Positions 1 through 5,419 of a stretch of 10,758 nt of DNA are shown in pieces. How positions within the stretch are numbered: position 1 is the first letter of the stretch; each line of letters starts with the position of its first letter. The DNA comes from Acidobacteriota bacterium (lineage in GTDB: Bacteria > Acidobacteriota > Terriglobia > Terriglobales > Acidobacteriaceae). Both the position numbers and the translations under genes were made by a program. Under the pieces are notes generated by a model that was not told the origin of the DNA, made no database searches, and saw only the letters and a list, made by a program, of their open reading frames with translations. The stretch spans positions 1 to 10,758 of the forward strand of contig JAJXXG010000944.1 of assembly GCA_021781255.1 (NCBI GenBank), read 5' to 3'.

Positions 1-409
1 CCGCGCGCTCGGGTTTAGCCAAGTCTTGCGCCGGGCGAAGAGCACGCCCGGCTGTCCCAACCTCGCGCGCTACCCGCTCCGGCTCACGCGGCCCAGCCGT
101 GCCGCTCCTCCGCTTCGCTCCGTCACTGCCGGGCCATCCGGCCCGGCTCACGGCTCCCCCGCGTGCCCCGGCTGCGCCGGGCTGCGCGCGAAAGACAAGA
201 ACGCGCGCAGGCACTACGCCAAGACCATAAAGAGCACGCGGCCAAGGCCGCGCCGCCGCGCTGCGCACGGCCTCGCACGCATCCCCGCGTTTCCTCCGTC
301 GTTCCATTCTCGCTGCGCGGTCAAGGCACTCCGCTGCGCTTCGTCCGCTGCGCGGCGCTGCGCGGCCCTGACTCGCTCCGCACCATTCCACTATGGAGGA
401 AACAACCAC
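1..409. other. C-rich, hairpin-rich non-coding stretch at the left edge
   Basis: No convincing protein is seen here. The plus strand is strongly C-rich and built from recurring words such as GCTGCGC, with five copies between about 258 and 366. Three GC hairpins are visible: GCCGGGCG/CGCCCGGC at 30-52 (7-nt loop), GCCGGGCC/GGCCCGGC at 128-147 (4-nt loop), and CCCGGC/GCCGGG at 167-181 (3-nt loop). Reading frames are open across it on the plus strand, but they are Arg/Pro/Ala-rich low-complexity translations with no recognisable domain, as expected from GC-biased sequence. Its composition differs from the chromosomal genes to the right, which suggests an accessory or mobile origin; that is inference. 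Confidence 0.5.
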
Positions 410-574
410 ATGCTCATCCAGCCACTCAAGCGCATCTTTACATTCCGTTGCCATCATTGCTCGCGCCCCTGCCAGCCCTGCCACATCGTTGTGGCCGTCA
501 CCACCGCCACCCTCACCATGCGCCGCCACTTCTGCACACCCGCCTGTGTCCGCGGCTGGCTCGGCCCCGGCTAG
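410..574 (+). CDS. Possible small cysteine-rich zinc-binding protein (54 aa)
   Basis: This short frame starts at an ATG preceded by a strong GGAGG site (about 10 nt upstream, near 394-398). The product carries C14-x2-C17, C21-x2-C24 and, after a hydrophobic/Thr-rich spacer, an FCTPAC segment (C42, C46) followed by VRGWL. Paired CxxC motifs and a terminal FCxxxC are typical of small treble-clef or FCS-like zinc fingers, so metal binding is plausible. No family is recognised. A GC hairpin lies 3 nt after the stop (577-595). Supporting reality are the ribosome binding site and the ordered cysteines; against it is the low-complexity, C-rich setting, where chance frames are common. No partner gene is evident. 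Confidence 0.45.
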   Translation: MLIQPLKRIFTFRCHHCSRPCQPCHIVVAVTTATLTMRRHFCTPACVRGWLGPG

Positions 575-576
575 GT

Positions 577-595
577 CCGGGCGCTACGCGCCCGG
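577..595. terminator. GC hairpin after the small cysteine-rich frame
   Basis: A perfect 8-bp stem, CCGGGCGC/GCGCCCGG with a TAC loop, begins 3 nt after the stop codon at 572-574. It lacks a T-run, so it is at best a weak or Rho-assisted terminator. It shares the CCGGGCG core with the hairpin at 30-52 and may instead belong to the same local hairpin family. Confidence 0.35.
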
Positions 596-671
596 CCAAT
601 GTGCCAGCGGTCACGGTACAAAAGTTCTGACAAACCGTATCAGCCATCACAGCGCAAAAGTGCTATGCTGT

Positions 672-739
672 GGTGTCCACATGGACACCGGACGGATGGC
701 GACGGGTGTCCACTGGTGTCCACAAATCTTTGGACACCA
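672..739. repeat. Cluster of five GGTGTCCA half-sites (operator- or iteron-like)
   Basis: The octamer GGTGTCCA occurs directly at 672-679, 705-712 and 715-722, and inverted (TGGACACC) at 682-689 and 731-738. The first pair forms an inverted repeat with a 2-nt spacer (672-689). The last pair forms a 9-bp inverted repeat, TGGTGTCCA/TGGACACCA, with an 8-nt spacer (714-739). The cluster lies in the 277-bp gap between the small cysteine-rich frame and the small membrane protein, so it could be an operator, a partition-like site or a recombination site. No protein that binds it is identifiable in the window. Confidence 0.6.
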
Positions 740-851
740 CGCAAAACCCAACAAACACGCGGACCTAAGCGTTTGTGCTTGACTTTGGGTAAAGTTGAGC
801 GGTGGCGCCCGGAGCGATGCACCCGGCGTGCGCGGAGATGAGGCGAGAGTC

Positions 852-1097
852 ATGGATCAGACCATCCAGCTTGCGTTCCGGATTGCGATTGTGTGGTCGG
901 CGGGATTTCTGGTGGCGGTGGGCGTGCGCGCTCTGCTGCCGGACCAGGCCGGAATCACACTGGGCACGGCAGAGGGCAGCCTGTTTCTTTCCTACAGCAA
1001 GATTGGCTTCTGGACATGCCTGCTGGCGGCGCTGACGGTGACGGGACTGGTGGTGTTCCGGGCGATGGTGGCGGATATGGGGTTTGGGACGCGCTGA
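852..1097 (+). CDS. Small two-helix membrane protein of unknown function (81 aa)
   Basis: The product begins MDQTIQLAFRIAIVWSAGF and has two clear hydrophobic segments, at about residues 9-28 and 51-70, joined by a soluble loop containing LLPDQAGITLGTAEGS. It is therefore a probable inner-membrane hairpin protein. An in-frame TTG at 795 would add 19 residues, but the ATG at 852 is preferred because a GAGGCGAGAG stretch lies just upstream and the helix then starts close to the N-terminus. No family is recognised. It stands alone, with the GGTGTCCA cluster 113 bp upstream and an intrinsic terminator downstream at 1422-1472. Confidence 0.7.
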   Translation: MDQTIQLAFRIAIVWSAGFLVAVGVRALLPDQAGITLGTAEGSLFLSYSKIGFWTCLLAALTVTGLVVFRAMVADMGFGTR

Positions 1098-1421
1098 GGC
1101 AGAGCCGGGTGGGCACCTTGAGGCAAAAACGGAAAGAGCCGCCCGGCAACAGGGCAGCTCCTTCCTCAGGGAGAATAGTTCCAACGGAGGCAAAACCATC
1201 AGAACTTTCTGGCTGCATACTAGGGTTCGTGGGGCGGAGTGTCAAGAATAAATCTGGGAAGAAATAAAACTAATTTTATGAATGAGTTAGGAGGGCAGGC
1301 ATGCGGATGTTGCGGTGCAAAGGTTCGCCGTCTGTTCGCCCGCAAAGTTCCTGATTTTTTAGAGAATTGAGGGAGTTTCTTCGGGTTTCTGACTTGTTTT
1401 CCACAGCTTAGAGAGCCAGGG
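1098..1421. other. Intergenic stretch between small membrane protein and terminator
   Basis: No gene of normal size is seen here. It contains an AT-rich inverted repeat ATAAAA/TTTTAT (1264-1279, loop CTAA). It also holds a 17-codon frame (1301-1354) preceded by an AGGAGGG ribosome-binding-like sequence; this is too short to call. A TTTTCCACA at 1397-1405 differs from the DnaA-box consensus at one position and stands alone. Confidence 0.4.
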
Positions 1422-1472
1422 TAACGCCTGAGATGCGCCGGCAGCATGCTGCCGGCGGGGGCGTTATTTTTT
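1422..1472 (+). terminator. Intrinsic terminator reading rightward, overlapping a convergent stop codon
   Basis: An outer stem TAACGCC/GGCGTTA (1422-1428 with 1460-1466) encloses a perfect 22-bp palindrome at 1436-1457 centred on GCATGC. It is followed on the plus strand by six T residues (1467-1472). This is a complete intrinsic terminator for transcription coming from the small membrane protein gene. The TTA at 1464-1466 is also the complement of the stop codon of the convergent gene, so the same hairpin could halt leftward transcription, though without a T-run on that side. Confidence 0.7.
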
Positions 1473-2636
1473 GAGGTCGAGCCGGATGAACTCAATATCC
1501 GAGACGGAGGAGACGGGTCTTCCGCGGGCGATGCGGTAGAGAGCGCGGCCGCCGCCAAGGAAGAAACCGAGGAGGATGGCGGCGAAGGAGCCGATGAGGA
1601 CAAGGCTGGCGATGCCGAGGAGAAGGCGGCCGGTTTTCTGGACTTCGGACTCGGCGGGGAGCGGGATGGCGGTGAGCTGGTCCTGATAATTGACGAGCTC
1701 GATGAGGCGGTGGCTTTCGTCGGGGATGGCGTCTCCGCTGACGAGGGCGACGATGGGACCGCTGCGGCGGACTTCGAGCGAGGCGGTGTCAGAGTCCTGG
1801 AGTGGCTTGGGCCAGGCGGGCTGGGCCTTGCTGCCGGCCTTGATATAGTCGCGGATCTTCTGTTCCTGGGCGGCAGCCATCTGGGGTGTGGGATAGCTGA
1901 TGAGGGTGAGAGTGGCAGGCCCGGAGGGTAGCGAGTAGGTGGCGGTGATGGCTTCGGCGTCGAGGTTGAAGCCGATGAGGCTGGCGGGGAGGACGCCGCC
2001 TGCGCCGGTGTATCCGTCGGGACCGAGCGCGTAGTGGGTGGTCTGCTTTTCCAGCGAAGCCTGGGGCAGGTTGAGAAGGATGGGCGGGGGGATTGCCTTG
2101 TTGCCGCGCGGCGTGGGGAGCTGGTGGGCGAGGGAGCGCATTTCTGCGGCGGACATGGGCGTGATGGTGGAGAAGGTGGCGTCGACGACGGTATCACCCT
2201 GCCAGAAGAGGACGTGATTGTGGTCCGAGGCTGCGCCGAAGCCGATATCGGCGCGGGGGAACCCGTCCTTGCGGTAGAAGGTGTAGGCGCCGTAGGCTCC
2301 GCTCTCGTCACTGAAGCGGAGTGCGCGGAGGGTGAGGGTGTCGCCGTCGCGCTTGTAGGTGGCGGAGGCGCCGTAGGTGAAGTCGTATTCCTGGAGGGCG
2401 GCGGCGTTGACGGCGTCGGCCTGTGCGGTGGAGGTGAGCGGATTGGCGGAGCCGGTGAGGACCCATCCGGAGAAGACCTCGGGCAGAAGAGCCTTGGCCT
2501 TGGCGGCGGGTGGCACGGGGACGTCGACGGTGACAGCCGGGGCGTGCGATGGGGCGGGTTGAGGGCTCTGTGGCCGGGCTTGCGCGCGGGCGGCGAGAAG
2601 AGCGAGGCAACAGAGCAGGGTGGCGGACTTCCGCAT
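1464..2636 (-). CDS. Secreted, membrane-anchored protein, DUF6599-like (390 aa)
   Basis: The precursor has a signal peptide (positive MRK, hydrophobic core to about residue 16, cut probably after ARAQA at 20). A Pro/Ala-rich linker (21-48) follows, then a long extracytoplasmic region beginning LLPEVFSGWVLTGS. This contains the YGAYTFYRKDG and LFWQGDTVVDAT segments that I associate with the acidobacterial DUF6599 family. A C-terminal transmembrane helix (about 337-361) follows, then a basic cytoplasmic tail. It is therefore probably exported and anchored by its C-terminus; biochemical function is unknown. The ATG at 2636 is supported by a GGTGGGAG stretch upstream. It diverges from the LOG gene across 73 bp that must hold both promoters. 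The family name is from memory of its sequence style and is moderately sure. Confidence 0.8.
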   Translation of the reverse strand: MRKSATLLCCLALLAARAQARPQSPQPAPSHAPAVTVDVPVPPAAKAKALLPEVFSGWVLTGSANPLTSTAQADAVNAAALQEYDFTYGASATYKRDGDTLTLRALRFSDESGAYGAYTFYRKDGFPRADIGFGAASDHNHVLFWQGDTVVDATFSTITPMSAAEMRSLAHQLPTPRGNKAIPPPILLNLPQASLEKQTTHYALGPDGYTGAGGVLPASLIGFNLDAEAITATYSLPSGPATLTLISYPTPQMAAAQEQKIRDYIKAGSKAQPAWPKPLQDSDTASLEVRRSGPIVALVSGDAIPDESHRLIELVNYQDQLTAIPLPAESEVQKTGRLLLGIASLVLIGSFAAILLGFFLGGGRALYRIARGRPVSSVSDIEFIRLDLKK

Positions 2637-2709
2637 TCAAAAAGACTCCCACCTCAAGGGTACACGCTGGCGGGGAATGCGTGTGCCGGGGCGCTATGCT
2701 GGAGGCACG

Positions 2710-3270
2710 ATGAGCGAAAATGTGGGACGTATCCGTCGTGTGGCGGTGTATTGTGGCTCGGCGAGCGGCGCGGACCCGGTGTATCTGCAGGAGGCGCGGG
2801 CGCTGGGAGTGGCGATTGCGACTGCGGGGATGGGTCTTGTGTATGGCGGGGCGAGCGTGGGGCTGATGGGCGCAGTGGCCGATGCGGCGCTGGCCGGTGG
2901 CGCGGAGGTGATTGGCGTGCTGCCGGAGGTGCTGGCGGGCAGCGAGATTGCGCACACGGGATTGACGCGGCTGGAGCAGGTGCCGACGATGCACGCGCGC
3001 AAGGCGCGGATGGTGAAGCTGGCCGATGCGTTTCTGATCTTGCCGGGAGGCTACGGAACGCTGGACGAGCTGATGGAAATTGTGACGTGGGCGCAGTTGA
3101 AGATTCACGCCAAGCCGTGCGTGCTGATTAATACGGCGGGGTATTGGAACGGGCTGCTCGATTTTCTGGATACGGCGGTGCTGGAAGGCTTTCTGAAGGC
3201 GAAGAACCGGGCGCTGCTGCGCGTGGCAGGGAGTGCGGCGGAGGCGGTGGCAATGCTGGAGGAGATGTGA
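2710..3270 (+). CDS. LOG-family protein (cytokinin riboside 5'-monophosphate phosphoribohydrolase-like)
   Basis: At 186 aa it is normal in length for the LOG / TIGR00730 family, often misnamed lysine decarboxylase. The Rossmann-like fold motifs are present: VAVYCGSASG (11-20), GLVYGGASVGLMGAVADAAL (42-61), the MHARKARM arginine motif (94-101) and the diagnostic PGGYGTLDE (112-120). Members release the base from nucleoside 5'-monophosphates; in bacteria the real substrate may be another nucleotide. The ATG at 2710 has GGAGG 4 nt upstream. Start codons further upstream (from 2620) would add residues that overlap the divergent promoter region and are rejected. The last ~108 bp of this gene recur at 4649-4762, so its present 3' end may have been delivered by an inserted island. 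Confidence 0.92.
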   Translation: MSENVGRIRRVAVYCGSASGADPVYLQEARALGVAIATAGMGLVYGGASVGLMGAVADAALAGGAEVIGVLPEVLAGSEIAHTGLTRLEQVPTMHARKARMVKLADAFLILPGGYGTLDELMEIVTWAQLKIHAKPCVLINTAGYWNGLLDFLDTAVLEGFLKAKNRALLRVAGSAAEAVAMLEEM

Positions 3271-3275
3271 GGGCG
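3168..3275 (+). repeat. Left copy of a ~108-bp direct repeat (3' end of LOG gene)
   Basis: Positions 3168-3275 match 4655-4762 at a constant offset of 1487 bp. Only two substitutions are seen, and both are synonymous in the LOG frame: GAA to GAG (Glu) and CTG to TTG (Leu). The match ends 5 nt after the LOG stop codon. This copy completes the intact gene. Confidence 0.85.
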
Positions 3276-3325
3276 TTGGGGATGGGGCGGTTTCGGGTTA
3301 GACGACCAACCGCTAGCGTGCCGGA

Positions 3326-3790
3326 TCAGGCGGAAGTCCACCTTTGCGAAGCCGCAGCTTTGCGGCTCTTCGAGTACACAATCAGACCGATGACTACACA
3401 AATCCCCATAATTAGAAATGATTGCATTCCCCTCTGCCTTCTGCTGGCAGACCCAAAGTCTTCTAGCGAGTTTGTCGCAGGATCGTTGCGATCAAAGTAG
3501 ACCCGCACTAATTGTCCAATGTATGCGGCTTTCGTTGGTGACGACCATTTGCCGCTGTATTGTGTCCCTCGAATTTGGAACGTGTAGGTACATTGGTTGT
3601 GATTGGATGGCTCATATCCTGTCACGACACCTGTAGTCGATTGCTGACGTTGGGCTAGAGCGTGGTATTCGTGCGCATTGAATGAGACAAAAACTAAGCC
3701 AAAAACGAATGGAGCTGTAATGAACAGCGCGTTCCAGGATTTCCAATCGTCATTCGATCGCGGAGAAATCAACCATCTAAAGAAATTCAC
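3326..3790 (-). CDS. DUF3592-like membrane protein (154 aa)
   Basis: The architecture is a transmembrane helix (about residues 21-39), a β-rich extracytoplasmic domain, and a second helix (about 122-141) with a basic tail. The central segment TYTFQIRGTQYSGK, then GQLVRVYFDRNDPATN, fits the DUF3592 pattern of Y-x-F-x-V-x-G-x-x-Y followed by G-x-x-V-x-V-x-Y/F-D-x-x-x-P. Function is unknown for the family. The start is a GTG with no clear Shine-Dalgarno sequence, so the N-terminus is uncertain. Base composition is visibly less GC-rich than LOG, ssb or rsmI. Together with its position between the two copies of the LOG 3' end, this suggests it arrived with the island. Confidence 0.75.
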   Translation of the reverse strand: MNFFRWLISPRSNDDWKSWNALFITAPFVFGLVFVSFNAHEYHALAQRQQSTTGVVTGYEPSNHNQCTYTFQIRGTQYSGKWSSPTKAAYIGQLVRVYFDRNDPATNSLEDFGSASRRQRGMQSFLIMGICVVIGLIVYSKSRKAAASQRWTSA

Positions 3791-3990
3791 GAGTCAATTA
3801 TGACCCTTGGCCTCAGAGCTTTGAAAGGCACATCCTCGTTCTCCGTCCGAATCACCAGCTATCCGGAGATCGACGGCGTTTGGGTCTAGCTTGAGGCAGT
3901 GGAGCGAATGCGGACGACACAATTGAGCCATGCTTGGGGTGTCCGCCGATACCTGTTTGATCGTCTGCCGGTGTTTGCTCATCTCCGATG

Positions 3991-4008
3991 TTCTAATATT
4001 TGTTAGAA
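3991..4008. promoter_or_regulatory. Palindrome upstream of the antitoxin gene, likely autoregulatory operator
   Basis: TTCTAA and TTAGAA (3991-3996, 4003-4008) form a perfect inverted repeat with a 6-nt AT-rich spacer. It lies 22 bp before the antitoxin ATG and overlaps a -10-like TAATAT (3994-3999). Type II antitoxins of the AbrB/MazE fold normally repress their own operon by binding such palindromes. The role here is inferred from position. Confidence 0.5.
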
Positions 4009-4029
4009 TCTGGGCAGGGAGGGTCTGTC

Positions 4030-4254
4030 ATGCTGAAGCTCAAGCTCACGACGATTGGAAGCTCTGTCGGGGTGATTCTGCCCAAAGAGGCCCTGGCCCG
4101 GCTGAAGGTCGACAAGGGCGACTCCATCTTTCTGACGGAAGAGAAGGATGGGTTCCGGCTAACGCCGTTCGATCCAGCGTTTGAGAATGCGATGCAGTCG
4201 GCGCGCAAGGTGATGAAGAAGCGCCGGAACGCATTGCGCGAGCTCGCAAAGTGA
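4030..4254 (+). CDS. AbrB/MazE (SpoVT-AbrB) family antitoxin of a Doc module
   Basis: This 74-aa protein begins with a swapped-hairpin DNA-binding domain: LKLTTIGSSVGVILPKEALA (4-23), then LKVDKGDSIFLTEEKDGFRL (25-44). A charged C-terminal tail (about 45-74, RKVMKKRRNALRELAK) is the part expected to wrap the toxin. This matches the 'addiction module antidote' type that partners Doc toxins. The ATG at 4030 has GGGAGGG 6-12 nt upstream, better than the upstream in-frame start at 4000. Its stop codon overlaps the toxin's GTG by 4 nt (GTGA at 4251-4254), giving translational coupling with antitoxin first, the usual order. Regulation is likely by the palindrome at 3991-4008. Confidence 0.9.
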   Translation: MLKLKLTTIGSSVGVILPKEALARLKVDKGDSIFLTEEKDGFRLTPFDPAFENAMQSARKVMKKRRNALRELAK

Positions 4255-4637
4255 GAGCCCGCCGATGGGTATGGGTTCCGGTGGAGGTGGTCCTTGCCAT
4301 TCACGACGAACAGATTGCAGAGCACGGCGGCATCGGCGGCGTCCGCGATGTGGCAGTGGTGGAATCTGCGCTGGCACGGCCCCGCAACCTCGTAGCCTAC
4401 GGGAAACCCGATGCTGCTGCATTGGCGGCAGCGTATGCATTCGGGATCTGCAGCAATCACGGTTTTCTCGATGGCAATAAACGGACGGCCTACGTCGTTG
4501 CGGAAACGTTCCTTGATCTGAATGGTTACGCGATGGAGGCTTCGGACGAGGCGGTGGTGCACGCAGTGCTTGCAGTCGCATCCGGCGGGATGACGGAAGA
4601 ACAACTGGAGAAGTGGTTCCGATCCTTTATCCGGTAG
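4251..4637 (+). CDS. doc: Doc-type toxin (Fic/DOC fold, death-on-curing protein)
   Basis: The length of 128 aa is standard for Doc. The Fic-fold signature HGFLDGNKRTA is at residues 70-80, with the catalytic His70, Asp74 and the NKR that separates Doc from canonical Fic proteins (HxFxxGNGR). Upstream segments GIGGVRDVAVVESALARP (27-44) and ALAAAYAFGICSNHGF also fit the family. Phage P1 Doc phosphorylates elongation factor Tu and stops translation; the same activity is inferred here. The start is the GTG overlapping the antitoxin stop. The motif is intact, so the toxin is probably functional. Immediately after the stop, the same frame runs into the duplicated LOG 3' end, showing that the right border of the island is close. 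Confidence 0.93.
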   Translation: MRARRWVWVPVEVVLAIHDEQIAEHGGIGGVRDVAVVESALARPRNLVAYGKPDAAALAAAYAFGICSNHGFLDGNKRTAYVVAETFLDLNGYAMEASDEAVVHAVLAVASGGMTEEQLEKWFRSFIR

Positions 4638-4648
4638 CTGGCAGGCTT

Positions 4649-4762
4649 GATTTTGGATACGGCGGTGCTGGAGGGCTTTTTGAAGGCGAAGAACCGGGCG
4701 CTGCTGCGCGTGGCAGGGAGTGCGGCGGAGGCGGTGGCAATGCTGGAGGAGATGTGAGGGCG
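4649..4762 (+). pseudogene. Truncated duplicate of the LOG gene 3' end (right repeat copy)
   Basis: This segment repeats the last ~108 bp of the intact LOG gene, including its TGA (4755-4757) and five bases beyond. It keeps a frame encoding DTAVLEGFLKAKNRALLRVA and the rest of the C-terminus, with only two synonymous changes. At its left end, GATTTT is joined to GGATAC with a 2-bp loss relative to the intact copy, and homology stops there. It has no start and cannot encode a working enzyme. It is best read as the original chromosomal 3' end, left behind when the DUF3592/antitoxin/Doc island entered the LOG gene with its own replacement 3' end. Confidence 0.8.
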
Positions 4763-4768
4763 GCGGGG

Positions 4769-4796
4769 TTTGGAAAGGCATTGGCTGGACTATAAT
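4769..4796 (+). promoter_or_regulatory. Probable ssb promoter with perfect TATAAT
   Basis: A consensus -10 box TATAAT is at 4791-4796. TTTGGA at 4769-4774 is a possible -35 box with a 16-bp spacer. It is 87 bp upstream of the ssb start and begins only a few bases after the duplicated LOG fragment, so ssb appears to have kept its own promoter after the island inserted. Confidence 0.6.
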
Positions 4797-4883
4797 CAAG
4801 CTTCCGAAAGCAGCGGGTTGCGCTGGGAAGCGAGCCGTGAGGCAATGGAAACCTGACCAATTGAAGGATGGGAGAGCGCGAGC

Positions 4884-5354
4884 ATGGCGAAGTCAGTGAA
4901 TAAGGTATTTCTGCTGGGGAATGTGGGCAAGGACCCGGAGATTCGTTCGACGCCGAGCGGGACGACGGTGGCGCAGTTTACGCTGGCGACGAGCGACCGG
5001 CAGAAGGACGCGCAGGGTAACTGGCAGGACCGCACGGAGTGGCACAACCTGGTGGCGTTTACGAAGCTGGCGGAGATTGTGCGCGACTACGTGAAGAAGG
5101 GCTCGAAGCTGTATGTGGAGGGCAAGATTCAGACGCGGTCATGGGACGACAAGGAGACGGGCGCGAAGCGGTATCGGACGGAGATTATTGTGAACGACAT
5201 TTCGCTGCTGTCAGGACGCGAAGAAGGCGCGGGCGGCTACAGCCGGAGCGCGAGCGCGTCGAGCACGACGGCGAGCTTTGACCAGCGGCCTGCGGGCGGA
5301 CAGGATGAGTACGCGCAGTCGTCGGAGATATCGGACGACGATATTCCGTTCTAG
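4884..5354 (+). CDS. ssb: Single-stranded DNA-binding protein
   Basis: This 156-aa protein has an N-terminal OB-fold (about residues 1-110): NKVFLLGNVGKDPEIR, then TEWHNLVAF, VKKGSKLYVEGKIQTRSW and YRTEIIV. A Gly/Ser-rich flexible linker leads to the acidic tip DDDIPF (151-156), which binds replication and repair partners. It coats single-stranded DNA as a tetramer. Length and motifs are those of a complete bacterial SSB. The ATG at 4884 has GGGAG about 9 nt upstream. It is transcribed alone from the TATAAT promoter and ends at a strong hairpin (5380-5405). No rpsF or rpsR neighbours are present, unlike the arrangement in many bacteria. Confidence 0.97.
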   Translation: MAKSVNKVFLLGNVGKDPEIRSTPSGTTVAQFTLATSDRQKDAQGNWQDRTEWHNLVAFTKLAEIVRDYVKKGSKLYVEGKIQTRSWDDKETGAKRYRTEIIVNDISLLSGREEGAGGYSRSASASSTTASFDQRPAGGQDEYAQSSEISDDDIPF

Positions 5355-5379
5355 TCCGGCAACGAAGACAGTTGTGGCC

Positions 5380-5405
5380 AAGACCCTCCGATGGCGGAGG
5401 GTCTT
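5380..5405. terminator. Bidirectional terminator between ssb and rsmI
   Basis: An 11-bp perfect stem, AAGACCCTCCG/CGGAGGGTCTT, with a 4-nt loop (5391-5394) lies 26 bp after the ssb stop and 15 bp from the rsmI stop on the other strand. The genes converge here. Flanking T-runs are weak, but the position and stem strength support a shared terminator. Confidence 0.75.
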
Positions 5406-5419
5406 CGTGTTGTGCGGGG

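Noticed and set aside
163..630. Long plus-strand frames across the C-rich left block
   Set aside because: Translations are Arg/Ala/Pro/Leu low-complexity with no motif. Only the short frame at 410-574 has a ribosome binding site and ordered cysteines.
1397..1405. TTTTCCACA as a DnaA box or origin
   Set aside because: A single near-match without further boxes, an AT-rich unwinding region or dnaA/dnaN neighbours.
2034..3131. Long plus-strand Gly-rich frame opposite the DUF6599-like gene
   Set aside because: It is the GC-driven shadow of the minus-strand gene and of the LOG gene; no domain and extreme Gly content.
3351..3366. Hairpin GCCGCA/TGCGGC as a terminator
   Set aside because: It lies inside the 3' coding part of the DUF3592-like gene and has no T-run; it encodes the basic/Ala tail.
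3794..3982. A 62-codon minus-strand frame just upstream of the DUF3592-like gene
   Set aside because: No recognisable domain, its only Shine-Dalgarno-like GGAG directly abuts the start codon, and it overlaps the region expected to hold promoters. Possible but not supported.
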